Assembly: GCA_000181795.3 (NCBI GenBank)
Contig: CM012955.1
Coordinates: forward strand, 3,830,108 to 3,894,107
Direction: 5' to 3'
Source: Trichinella spiralis
Lineage: Eukaryota > Nematoda > Enoplea > Trichinellida > Trichinellidae
DNA: 64,000 nucleotides
Every line of letters starts with the position of its first letter. Position 1 is the stretch's first letter. Positions 1-11,700 of the stretch are shown piece after piece. The position numbers and the translations under genes are program-made. The notes under the pieces were generated by a model. It had not been told where the DNA came from and made no database searches. It worked only from the letters and a program-made list of their open reading frames with translations.

Positions 1-2049
1 ATAATTGAAACACAATGCACAGGGAGCATCGCACGTGATCGTTTATCATTTTCATTAATATTAAAGGCTGTTTAATGGAAAAATCAACTCATTACCGACC
101 GTTGTGGAAAATTTGATACAATTTTTAATAGAACAGTTTAAAAAGAATGTAAAATTACAAAACTGACAAAATCAAACAGCGAAAGCGACTTACTGAACAT
201 CACGTGCTGCTGCTTTGTAGACGTGTTGTGGAATATATATTTTATATATTGCGGCAACAAGTGGCAAAATTGAAACGACTATTTCAAATGGTTTTTCATA
301 CCAGCGACCAAGCCGCCCTCTGGTCAAGCGTCATTGCCAGTTTTGATTGAAAAATTCTGGCCTCTTCCGGCAAAATTTGCCATCACTCGCCCAACCAACC
401 GCCGACTGCGATTGCGCCAATTAACTGCCGAGCGCTGATTGATGCAAATTTTTTGTCCGCATTGTTTTGACTGACCTTTTCGCGCCTGTCTGCATTTCTG
501 CACAAATTAAAAACAAATTCAAAAGAGAGGGAGAAAGAAGGAAAAAAAATTTTTTTCCTTGATTTTGCAATTTCATCCATCCAACAACATCTTCAACACT
601 TGAACCGGTTAAATGTTGAAAAACAATTCTTATCAATTTAAATTTCATCTTTTTTATTGATTTGTTTTCTTTTCTTTTCTTTTTATTATCTTCTCCATCA
701 GTTTAATGTTACAGTACAAATAACAGAATGATAAAAACAACAAACCGGCATCAAAATTATTTAAAATTAAATGCCAATTCAATTAGAAGCATAATATCCG
801 ATTTTTTGTTATTTGTTTCATATTTGATTGCGTTGTTTTATGAAAACTGACTCGCGAATTCAATACAAAATATTTCTCTCCATTATTCCAACATACATAC
901 CCGTATGCAAAAAAAAGTTGCCAAGATGGCGGGCAATTTGAAAGTTTTTATTTTGCATCGACAGTTGTAGAATTATTTGAAAATATTTCAAAAATAATTT
1001 TCCGTTAATGTAATGCAATCTTCTTTCTTGCTTTTATTACTTTTATAACAAGCTTGGACGTTCCTGTTGTTTACTTTGTTGCCATCGTGCTTTTCTCATT
1101 CTCTACCCTATTGGTGTCTAAATTACACAGTTTGCTATTTTTCCCTCATTTCTCTCACTCTCTCTCTCTCTCTCTTTCTTTGTTATTAGTTGCATATTCG
1201 AGAGACAAAACCTATTGCTGAACTGAATATTGCAATAAAACACTGACTGCACTGTTCATACATCTTGCTAACATTATGCAAATCAATCGGTTTACTGAGA
1301 AGCGATAACGCTATCACAATGTGAATATATTCCAGGAGAATATTGGTTTCTTTTTATCAGTCTATGTGTGTTCATATCTGATGATGTTCAATGTAACTGC
1401 CTACGTATAGCTGCTATTAGTTCCTTCGATCAAAAGCGCTACTTTCAGGACAAGAAGGAGAGTTAAACAAATCTGCTACGTTAATTTGCCTTTTTCAGTC
1501 AAAAAATACTGCTATGCTCAACAATGCCATTCAAATCAACTGCAATTATTGTAAACTGAATTTCATGAAGCAAACAATCAAAACAAAAACAATTTCAAAC
1601 AACAGTAACTTTTGTCATTTTTTAAAACCTGTATATCATTACATTATACTGTGTTTGATAGGTCGTGGTTTTTCAGAAAAATGCCAATAAATTTTTCACT
1701 TTGGAAACAATGCATTTAGCCATTTATATTTCATTTTAAAAGTCGGGTTTAATTTTGCAACGAGGTATATATTTGAAATCTCTGTTGTAACTGTTCACTC
1801 GTTTTAATATGATAATATTTCCATTCATTGTATACATATTTTGTAAATTTAAATACAATTTTAGGTTAAAATCAAATTATTTTATAATATTTTTTTAAAA
1901 TTAATATTTCAGTTCATACCTTGGCATTTCAGTTTACTATTAATTGATTATTTTATTATTGTTTTAGTTATCTGTTGTTGTATGTTGTTACCTTTTGCTA
2001 AATATTTTCTTGCAGTTTTTTTTTCAAGTTCACTAGTGGTTTTTATGAA
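1..2049. other. AT-rich non-coding region upstream of INO80E
   Basis: No convincing coding exon is seen; the short open frames here are low-complexity. A CT-rich microsatellite lies at 1158-1184. A YY1-like motif (CAAGATGGCGGGC) lies near 922-934. Two acceptor-like AG sites (2014-2015 and 2027-2028) follow T-rich tracts just before the INO80E start codon, so part of this stretch may be a 5' intron or outron. Confidence 0.5.
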
Positions 2050-2830
2050 ATGGCTAGAAAACCGTCCACATCTTGCAGTCATGCTGTGGATGAAAAAGCT
2101 GATGATGCTGAGCCTCAAGAAACTGCCAAAGAAAAATATCGTAAATTGAAGCGTCGTTTCAAAATGCTCGTTTTTGTATGTGCATTTTTCTGGAACATAA
2201 TTTTATTTATTGATTAAGTGTATAACGTTTCGATGTTCATAATTACTTATGCAATAGTGTAATTTATGCGCAGTGTATTCATTATTTTTGAAATTATTTT
2301 ATTTTACAGGAGAATGAAGGCTATCACGAAGAACTACGAAATTTACAACGAAGACTATTAAAGCTTACAAGAGATAAAAAGTATTTTATTATTACTTTAA
2401 TTTTGTTTTTATTAAATTAAGTTGATATTTTCTAACACTGCTTTTGTTTTCAGCTTCATAATGGAACGACTGCTGTATTTTGAAAGACCTAGTGACTCGT
2501 CAGACGATTCTGATGTTACGGTGGAAAAACCGAAGAAACGGTTATTTATCACATTTTTCTAATTATAGAGTGAATAAAATAATTGTTTTCAGAAAACGCA
2601 GTAAAAATGTGGATGGTGATGAAGAAAAGAAAAATGCGGCCAAAGAAAGAAAATCATTAGCGTGCAGTCCTACAGTATGCCAAGATTTTGAAAATGCTAA
2701 AGTTGATAAGTTGCCTGATTTGGTTCCGTCAGAAGCCAACAAGAAGCGTCAAAGTGTTCCGAAAGTTATTACGGCAGAGAATTGTTTATCGCACACTGAT
2801 GCGGCGGCTAAAAAGAAAAACAGCATATAA
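2050..2830 (+). CDS. INO80E: INO80 chromatin-remodelling complex subunit E
   Basis: Exons: 2050-2175, 2310-2380, 2454-2540 and 2593-2830, all joined in phase, giving 173 aa. The N-terminal third reads KEKYRKLKRRFKMLVFENEG and continues through ELRNLQRRLLKLTRDKNF and MERLLYFERPSDSSDDSD. This matches the conserved INO80E core (coiled coil of KYR-LKRKLK type, then the Leu/Arg-rich helix and the acidic DSSDSD patch). The C-terminal half is Lys-rich, low-complexity and probably disordered. In animals INO80E is an accessory nuclear subunit of the INO80 remodeller. The ATG was chosen because it opens the frame directly after acceptor-like sequence. The TFPT family shares part of this helix, but the order of motifs fits INO80E better. 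The introns are 52 to 134 nt. Confidence 0.85.
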
Positions 2831-3064
2831 ATACTTCGGCATTTTGGAACATGATATCTAATGGGTTTACTTTTTGTTTACATTGTCTACTGTGACGATG
2901 CAAATATTGATTTATTATATTGAACCATTAAATTGTTAGATGCATTTTACTGATTTTTAAATTTTTTCATGAAACCTTTCAAATTTTAAAAGTGCATAAA
3001 TGTGTTAAACATTAACTTTAAAGTTACAGATTACATAACATTCAAGAAAGGATGCTGCACGACG

Positions 3065-3146
3065 GACGAGGTGGCCGAGTGGTTAAGGCGATGGACTGCT
3101 AATCCATTGGGGTTTCCCCGCGTGAGTTCGAATCTCATCCTCGTCG
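3065..3146 (+). tRNA. tRNA-Ser (anticodon GCU)
   Basis: An 82-nt cloverleaf can be folded by eye. The acceptor stem GACGAGG (3065-3071) pairs with CCTCGTC (3139-3145), followed by discriminator G. Box A is TGGCCGAGTGG and box B is GAGTTCGAATCTC. The anticodon loop CTGCTAA carries GCT at 3098-3100, and there is the long variable arm expected for serine. No intron is present. A TTTT run just downstream (about 3152) is a likely Pol III terminator. It sits between INO80E and a minus-strand gene. It looks intact and functional. Confidence 0.95.
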
Positions 3147-3931
3147 TATCCTTTTATGATTTACTATGAAATAATTTGATTTCTTTATTACTGTAATCAT
3201 TGCTGCATAAGCAAGAATCAGTAACTGTTTATCTTTATTCATTTAGAAAGATTCTAACACACAGCATTGAAAATAAAACTCTAAAAATTACATTTTTCGC
3301 TTTTGTTCGCTTAATTTCAGTGTTTAAATTGCCTGTTTTTAAATTCGCCGACTTCATGCCCTTCAGTTTTGAATTTTTTTCATAGCAAAACGTTTCAAAA
3401 CATTTTTACTTTATACTGTGTATGTAGCATTACAATTTTATCATTCATTCATTTATTTTCAATTTTTACCTTTCTATATAAAAATTAATGCAGCAGAAAT
3501 TCAAATTGTACCAACGATGTAATGCAGGCCAATTTATAATAAGCTTTCTTCTCCTAACAGTTCATCAATCGAACTCGGCCAAAATTTAATCCGTTTAATA
3601 ACACACTACACACTATCAACTACAACTAATAAACATACAACATTTTCAAATTCACGAAAGCACTGGAAAGTTCAGTCAATATATATATACATATATCGGA
3701 GTTCATCGGTAATGCTAATAGTATCAACTGCCACAAAAGCCGAAAATTAAAACAGGCGTTACGTTGCTCCTAAAAAACACGAATTGATTTCAAAAAGTTT
3801 AAACGATAATTTTTAATTTATACAGTTACTGCTCAGTTAACCAGTACATTTATTATAGATGTTGAAAAATATTTTTTACACTTACGGTAGAAACAAATCA
3901 TAAAGAAAGTAGAAACAATTAACATTAAAAT
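3147..3931. other. AT-rich spacer between tRNA-Ser and the coiled-coil gene
   Basis: No coding signal is seen. A minus-strand polyadenylation signal (TTTATT on the + strand) at 3849-3854 lies 78 nt past the stop codon of the minus-strand coiled-coil gene and probably ends its 3' UTR. Confidence 0.5.
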
Positions 3932-4843
3932 TCAAGTACTTTGGTTAGCTGTCGTCGATGTGTCATTGCTGGTAGCTGGCTTTCCCTGAATACACAATTA
4001 ATTACAAAACAAAACAGTAAATAGAAATATACTCACATTCGACGGAATGTTAGATGTAAGATTGTTTAACTTTTCTTGACACTCTGCTTTCTGAAAATTC
4101 AACTGACTAGTAAGATTGTTCTTCGTGTTTTCCAGTGCTTCAAAATCCTTTTGCAATTCTTTCAACTGCTGTTTCACACTCTCCAATTCATGCTAATATT
4201 CAAATAAAATTCATCATTAGAATATGTTCAAAAATACTTTTCTATAAATTTCCCAAAAAATGCTTTAATAAAATATAAATGTAAAACAAAGTTACTATGC
4301 TATCAGAACAGGAACTACACAGACAGAAATATTTCAAATAGAAAAGAGAAGTTGAGCTTTAATTAAAATATGGAATGCTGGAAATTACATACCTGAAATG
4401 ACAGACGCTGATTTGCGGCTGTATTCTTCGCTTCGGCAATTTTCTTCTTCACATCTTAAAAGCGCACATTGCACACCATTATGTTTAAATTGTTCCATAC
4501 CATTCTGGAGTTGTTCTTCTGCCTCTATCTTTTCTTTCAAATTCTTTTGCAATCTCAACTTTTGCTGGTAAACAACTAAAATGGAGGCTTCTTTTAGAAA
4601 GCATGTTTTCAACTGTCATAAACTTCTTTTCAATAAACATGAAACTTAATACGCACCTTGCAACTGTGCAGAGACTGAGTCCAAAGTTTCTTTCATCTTT
4701 TTCGCATCTTCAACATAAACAGATTGCAATAATACCCTTTCCCTGTATAAATGATAACAAACAATAACCAATAAAAAGACCAAAGCAAGCAATATGAATT
4801 TCTGCCAATGGTTTGAATGACCTCGTGATGGTGGATGAGGCAT
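3932..4843 (-). CDS. small type II membrane protein with coiled coil (GOLM-like layout)
   Basis: Exons in transcript order: 4843-4657, 4575-4501, 4454-4393, 4192-4037 and 3985-3932; 177 aa, in phase throughout. The second intron is only 46 nt (4455-4500). It is required because the unspliced frame loses the coiled coil, and splicing restores it. A short basic cytoplasmic N-terminus (about 15 aa) precedes one hydrophobic helix (about residues 16-31, FILLALVFLLVIVCYHLY). About 110 residues of heptad-like coiled coil rich in K/E/Q/L follow, then a short Ser/Thr tail. The absence of a cleavable signal and the topology suggest a type II Golgi or ER membrane protein. GOLM1/GOLM2 have the same plan but are longer, so the family name is only a guess. 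It is divergent from the WDR5-like gene. Confidence 0.65.
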
Positions 4844-6025
4844 TGTTTTCGATTTCTTTTTACGCAGAACACTAAAAACTAAACTTAATGCTTAACTACA
4901 AACAAAACTACTCTAAATAAATTAGCAAACATTTATTAAAATACCATAAAATATATTGACAAACAGGTACAACTAAAGTAAGTTTTAGTTGTGTAAAATT
5001 GAGACATCAGCGCAAATTTTAATAGAAATAAATACATATAACATTATTTTATAAAAATAATTAAACTATTCTTTTAAAAGCTAAGCGCGATATTTTTATT
5101 TGATGTCTTCTTTGAAATTTCAAATTTATTGTTAATGTTTTAAAATTAAAATCTTTTCAGCAAAGTAAACATTATTATTTAACTGCATTCATTTTTTAAT
5201 CACATTTTTATCATTTCATAATTTATTTTTTCATCAATTAAAATAACAAACATTGTCAAAGTTCTTTGTTTTTTATAGTTGTACTTGAATGTCAGATAAA
5301 AGATGCTGTAGTTGTTTTTATTCAACTGATTTGTTTTCAAAGTGGCGTACGAACGTTTTGCTGTTGGAAATGTGCATTTAATTTGGTTTATGTTGATATA
5401 ACATTATCACAGTGAATTCGTTTTGCTTCATCAATTTTCCGAAGTGTTCCATTTCATTTGTTCATCATTTGTAAAGTATGTTTTCCAGTAGTAACATGTT
5501 ACTGTAATAATGACCGATAAATAACGCCCAGTTATAACCTATATTTAATAAGTAGTATGTTTAAGGTACATTAATTTTATTCCATTTATAATATTATTAT
5601 TTACAACATTTACTACCGTAGACATTTTCTGCATGCAATTAGGTTATAATAATTAATTCCTTTATAACATTTTGATACTTTCCAATCATTAATCGTAAGT
5701 TTTGCAACTGCTTCAAATTCTTCAGATTTGAATGTGTATTTTAGCTAGATGCATCGCATTTTGCATTTTTCAGTGCTGTAAGTCAAAAATTCAGTATTGC
5801 ATTCTTTGTATTTAGTTGAAACAAACTTTATTGAACTTTCATAGATTGATTATTCATTTTGATGAAATGCATGTTCATAATTTTAAAAATTCTTCATTTA
5901 TTATCGTAAATCCAGGAAATATCTTTGTAAAGTTTGAAAATCTGCTAACGTTGGTTGTAAATATAATGAGAGTTGCAATGCATTGATTTTATTGGCACGT
6001 TTAATTATTTTAGGATAATGCAAGT
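4844..6025. other. divergent intergenic region between the coiled-coil gene and the WDR5-like gene
   Basis: AT-rich, with no coding exon seen. It must hold both promoters. An acceptor-like TTTTAG at 6008-6013 lies 12 nt before the WDR5-like start codon. Confidence 0.4.
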
Positions 6026-7356
6026 ATGAGTGAAACCGAAATATCAGACACTGATACATTTTCAACGGAAACAATTCCATATCGACGTGAGCTGAGGTTA
6101 GCGAGTTTGATTTTTTATTGCTGTTCACATTTTCAAATATAGTACATTTTAGAATTAAACATTATGAAAGAATTTATCCTGAAAATTTCAATATGGATTC
6201 CACGTTGCCATCTGCCATGCCACCAGTTAGCGTCATTCGGTTTGCTCCGCATTCGAATTTCTTAGCCTGCGGAAGCGCCATTGACGATCGAATTTTTATG
6301 TATAATATTATCAGTAGAACGTGCGACAGAGTGTTCAACACCGCAATGGGTGCTCATAATGATATGTTATGGATGAGAAATGGTGAAAATTTTTTCGTCG
6401 CCACTGCTGCTGCGAAATTAGGCTTAGTAAATTTGGAAAGAGGCATGACAGTGCTTGAATACAGAGGTCATCAAGCCGGCGTCAACAGTTGTTCATTGAA
6501 TGCTCAAGAAAATATAATAATATCAGGTTGTGCAGATGAGAAGCTGCGTTTGTTCGACATGGACACTGGCTGTTTGCTTCAAACGATGACGGCGCATCGA
6601 TCTCCAATAGCCTGCGTCCATTACAATCCATATCCATTGATGTTTTGTTCAGGCGGGTTAGACGGTTGTGTTCGCATTTGGGATGCGAACAATACAACCT
6701 GTGTACGAACTTTGATGCTTGACCCCGCTTCACGGGCTCCAGTATCGTTGGCCCGTTTCACTCCGAATGGCCTGTTTTTAGTTGTATCATATTTGAACGG
6801 TGAAATTCGAGTCTGGGATATAAGCATTGAGAAAACGATTAAGCTGTTTCGAGGTCACACGTGCGAGAAATACAGCGCAGAATTTGATTTCGACAACACT
6901 GGCAGGTGGATACTCGCAGGCTCTGAAGATAATCATGTTTATGTATGGGACTGGATTACGGAAGAAGTGGAAAGTTGTCTTACGGGACACACGGATCCAG
7001 TATCATCTCTTGTTTACCATCCAGAGAAGCCGCTATTCGCCAGTAGCTCTTTAGGCGGTCAACTGTGTGAAGCTGTCGTTTGGGAGCGCAAGGAAGATAA
7101 AGATGTGCAAGGTGTGATTGAAATTCCAGTTTATGAAGAAATAATATGTTTGACTGATAGTGAAGAGAGTCCTAAAACATCCGAAGTATCGTGTCCTGTC
7201 CAAGAAGATCAGCAGCTTTATATTGAAACTGTTGAAGAGGACAGTCCAGTTGAGAGGGATGAAGATTACAGAAGCTATTTCCTTGCTTGTGCTTCCGACA
7301 TTCCATTTGGCGACGACAGTTCTTCGGAGGAAACGTTATCGGCTTATTCTGTTTGA
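6026..7356 (+). CDS. WD40 repeat protein, WDR5-like
   Basis: Two exons, 6026-6096 and 6153-7356, give 424 aa. The body folds into about seven WD repeats. Visible repeat ends include EKLRLFDMD, GCVRIWDAN, GEIRVWDIS and NHVYVWDWI, each preceded by a GH or AH dipeptide such as YRGHQAG, FRGHTCEKY and LTGHTDPV. The stretch RGHTCEKYSAEFDFDNTG followed by WILAGSEDNHVYVWDW closely follows the WDR5 repeat that reads GH-NEKYC then SGSEDNLVYIWN. WDR5 is the scaffold of SET1/MLL methyltransferase complexes. Here the first repeats are divergent, and an acidic C-terminal tail of about 90 residues (from about residue 335) is absent from WDR5 (334 aa). It may be a paralogue with another role. The polyadenylation signal AATAAA is at 7396-7401. 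Confidence 0.7.
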
Positions 7357-7395
7357 ACCGACTTTTTTATTTTTTCTGTATGCACTGTTTATCTG

Positions 7396-7401
7396 AATAA
7401 A
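7396..7401 (+). terminator. polyadenylation signal of the WDR5-like gene
   Basis: AATAAA 40 nt after the stop codon, in the expected position for a short 3' UTR. Confidence 0.6.
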
Positions 7402-8773
7402 ATGTTCTATGAAATTCTGAAACAGAAAGTAATTTATGAGAATTGGAACATTCGTTTCATCATTTTTAAAATATAAACAAACTTGACTTATGTATGACGT
7501 TGTATTTCTGCTAGTCGAACGTGTTAGATAGACGTTGTATTTATCTTGAAGTTACCAACGTATCTGTTGAAAACATTTGTCACCATAATAGTTAAAAAGC
7601 TATGAAATTGTAACATGAAATTCATAATCTGTACATATTGAATGGCCTTTATGAATAAAAATGAAATTATGCTTGTTGCACTAGCTTATTTATGTTCGGT
7701 TAAATGTCAAAATTTACATTTTTCTGTCCAAAAAGTTATACATAATATGAATTTATAAAAGTAATTTGCAATTTCATATTTCAGAAGGTAGTTTAAACTA
7801 TCAATTTCCCCAGAAATGACTATAATCATAGGTGAACATTTGTTAATTAAGGTTAATCTGTAATAAAACTGAAAATCAAGCTCCAATTATTATAATAATA
7901 ATAAAACAAGCGAATGGTGCATGTTTTCAAAAATGTATAAATTACCAAAATAGAAATTAAATAATTATTTTTATTAAATTATAATTTAAACCTTTATTTA
8001 AGGTTTTATGGACAAAATATGTTCTTCTGTGTCATGCTATATTGTAACATTTAAAACTTTTAATTGAAAGTATCGAAAACATTATAGAATAAGGCTGAAG
8101 ATGATGATTTGTTATTGATAATAATATTATTTTTTTCTAATACTAAACACTTAATATGTAGCTGTTTGTTAGAATTCGTTCTTCGTGGTGAAATTTTATT
8201 CATAAAATTCCTATTTTTTATATTCTACAAAAGTAAAAGTGAAATAGTATAACATTTGTTATTGTACATATTTATCATCGTGTCGACTGTTGATATGGTA
8301 ATTTTTTGAACTAATTTAATAGAAAATTAAAATGCAACTTAACATTTTACAAATGGATATTGGTCATTAATCTGACGATTGATCAAAATGCATCACATTA
8401 TTCTTCACTTTATATAAATGACCATTTTGAATGTTCACATAACTGAAAAGTAACGAAACCTCGGGCACTGTATACAAAACTTACAAAGAAAACCAACGTA
8501 AGCAATCATTATGAATATACAGTACTCCCGTTTTATAATTGATTGCAAAAATTTCAGATATATTGTCAGCTGCTCTGCTTGTCAATATTTTTAATGTTGG
8601 CAAACTGATGAAGAAATTTGCTTTATATTCTCAAACATTTAAACTTGGAAATTACAATCATTAAACGAATTTATGTTCGTTTCTTGATGATTTTGTTCCT
8701 AAATGAATTTTGAATCTGTTATTTTTTTATTTCATTCCAAAGGAATTTCTGTTTCCATACTAATGCAAGTAAA
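7402..8773. other. AT-rich intergenic region before NIPBL
   Basis: No coding exon, RNA gene or repeat family is recognised. It probably holds the NIPBL promoter. An AG preceded by a weak pyrimidine run (8768-8769) sits 4 nt before the NIPBL ATG. Confidence 0.4.
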
Positions 8774-11700
8774 ATGAATCAGCAGTGCAATACATATCTT
8801 GTACCCGCTAATATTTTTTGCGGTTTGATACCTATTCCAGGTAAAGAACGTTTTAATTGTCAGATCATGATTTTGTTTACTTTGTTGTTGTTGTTGTTGT
8901 TGATTTGGTTTTTATACAATTTTAGAGTTTGAACAACTTTTACCTTTACCCACGTGTCAGTATGGTAAACATGAAATAGATCGTTGTCTGTTGTTTCATT
9001 TAAAAGTTTATTATGAAGCTGTAAAATGCTTATCTGTGAATAGCGCTGAAATTGCTCGTCCAATCTTTGATAGCTTATGCAAAACTTCTGTCGATCATGT
9101 GTAAAAAATCTTGTTTCAACTGTTTCGAACTGCAGTTCAAATTGAATTTTCTTATACCTGTTTAGAGTATTGAAGAAAAATATAAATCACCCTTCGCCAA
9201 GTGTAAATATGACATATTGTGACTTGCTGCAAAAATACGTTAAAGAGCTGAGTAACCAGTTGTTGGAAGCTCCAAACAGATTGTTTATTGAACCTAAACA
9301 GGTAAAAGTATGAACATTCCATTTCACACAATTAACTTAATTTTTCTACAAAAGGAGCAAATTATTTACAAATGAATATGAACAGATGTGAATTTTACGC
9401 ATGTTGTTCACAAAAAATACCGAAGTTTTAACTAAACATGACTTATTAAATAATTTGCATTATTCATATTATTCAAAACGTTTGCAATGAAACAAGTTAA
9501 TATTACTGCTGGTGCACGATTTATTTTGCATGCATAGCTGATTAGACGTACAGCTATGGTTTTTTTGGGAAAATGAAACTAGACACGTAGTTTGTTGCAT
9601 TCGAATAATTTCTACGCAATTTTCTGTTTTCTATGTTTTGCAATTCACACGCAATTTCACGATGGCCCATTTCCATGTTCTGTACATTAACATGGTCACA
9701 ATTATTACTGTAATTGATTTGCAAGTATTATTTTATGTTCATGATTTATATGTATTATTATTTATAAAATAATTGTTTATAAATTCTGTTATCTCAAAAA
9801 ATATTTATTATTATTTATTTTAATTGTAATTTTATTGTATATCGAAAGAATTACTGAAATATAAAAAATGAGTATTCGCATAATTAATTGATGATTTGAA
9901 AATTAAAAAAATGATGTTTAATTTTGTTTCAGTTTAATTTTTTGTGTTATTTTTTGAAAAAAAAACAACTTTGAAAAGATTTAAAAATACGGAAAGTATT
10001 ATCGCAACATAGCGAGCAGCGTGAAGAAGTTTTCAATTTGATTGATTTAAATTTTTAAATCAGCTTTATTTGTTTAATATAATTATTGGCGATCGTTTTC
10101 TAGGGAGATGTGCATCGGAATAGTTGTGGAAATTTGGAAACTGTATTCGATGTGCAGGCAAGTGGACGACAACAACCCGGAAAAGGCGAACGCGCTGACG
10201 GTGAATCTTCAGTGGAAAATCCGCTGCCTTCCAGAGTGTCGGTTGGTGCGTGCGATCGAACGGTGAGTGAATTTTCGACGGACAGTTTCCGTTTTGCCGA
10301 ACATTGCCAAAAAGTGGTCGTTGTTCAGCTCGAAGCCGCCGCCCAGGGTGAATATTTCTCTGAATTCGAAGCCATGTCGAGCGGTTCGTCCACGGAAAAA
10401 AGGGACAGACAGGAGTGCGTCCGCAAGAAGATACTGTCAATTGGCAAACAGCCGAAAGCGATGATGAGGAAGAAGAAGGATATTGTGTCGGAATTGTTCG
10501 ACTCATTGACACCCGGGTCGAGGTATTTCGCCGAAGGGTCGCGACGGCGCCGAGTCGCGCCCAGGTCTTACAACGAGGAACAACTCTTGACCGGCCAGCC
10601 TGGTGCACATCCCGGGGTTGGAGGAGTCGGTGGCGACGCGTTTGGGCTGTTTCAGAAATCCAATTCCTGCGAAGAGCTGTCGCTCGGTGAAAGCGAGTCC
10701 ACGTCAGAGCGTGGTTCACCGTCTTCGCAGCAGAATCAAGCGGTCGAATTCGACGAGCGTCCGTTGACTCCACCGGATGGTATGTTAATTTTGTTTTGTT
10801 CTTTTTTGTTTCCCAAGTGAATTTGTCATTTCGATGTTTCAGTTATACAAGAAAGAGAACGTCAGTGGAACGAAATTATTAAACGTCGCAAAGAGAAAGA
10901 ACGAAAACGTGCCGAAGCTGGTCAAAATTTGGATGCATTCGGTGAGAAGATTTTCAGTTGAAAAATTGTTATTTAAAAATTGAAATTCAATTCATTCACA
11001 GAACTCGCTCAACTGGAATCATACAAGAATTTCAGCGTTGCCATTGATGCGGTCTCTGAGATTGCCGAAGAGATGGATTTATCAACTGAAACGGGTATTT
11101 TGTTTTGTTTTTTGAATATTCTATGCTAATAATTATTTTTTAAATTGAATTTCAGCTGACAATGAAGATGAAATACCAGCGGAATATTTGATTCCGAAAA
11201 AGTTGCTCGGAGAACTGTGTTCCGAAGGGACTCGTCTGAAGGCGATCAACGCCATGCATCGCGTTCCACTGGACAAAGTGACCAAACTGATCACAGTGTT
11301 GGACAAGAACGTCAAAGACAGTTTCAAATGTTTGCCCACCGCGTACGAGGTTGGTGGTTGGGAAAAAATACACACATATATATATATATACATATATTGG
11401 CGGGTTGTTTGAATCAAAACAAAGCAAAAATACATTCTTCTCTTTTGCCCACAGATTCTCGAAGGTGAAGATACAACCCTACGCGAGCAGCTCTGCGAAC
11501 GTCTGCAGAGGTCGGTGGACGCCGCCTACGCGGTTTTGACCGTCATGACCAGCGCTTACATGCCCAAGCAAGTTTACATAGAAGACGCGATCGAGAGGAT
11601 CACCTCGTTGACGAAATCTCTCCTTGAATCTGTAATTTATCCAATATACGATTGCACGTATCGTTTGATTGTTGATTCGAAAGGTGTGTGTGTGTGTGTG

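Noticed and set aside
922-934. YY1-like motif CAAGATGGCGGGC upstream of INO80E
   Set aside because: YY1 works with INO80 in vertebrates, but the site is 1.1 kb from the start codon and one short motif in 64 kb is weak evidence.
4455-4476. A 22-nt intron in the coiled-coil gene
   Set aside because: It would restore the frame but is too short. The 46-nt intron 4455-4500 has a good donor (GTATGG) and gives the same result.
10066-10773. 235-codon minus-strand frame
   Set aside because: Antisense shadow of NIPBL exon 4, which has conserved phase with its neighbours.
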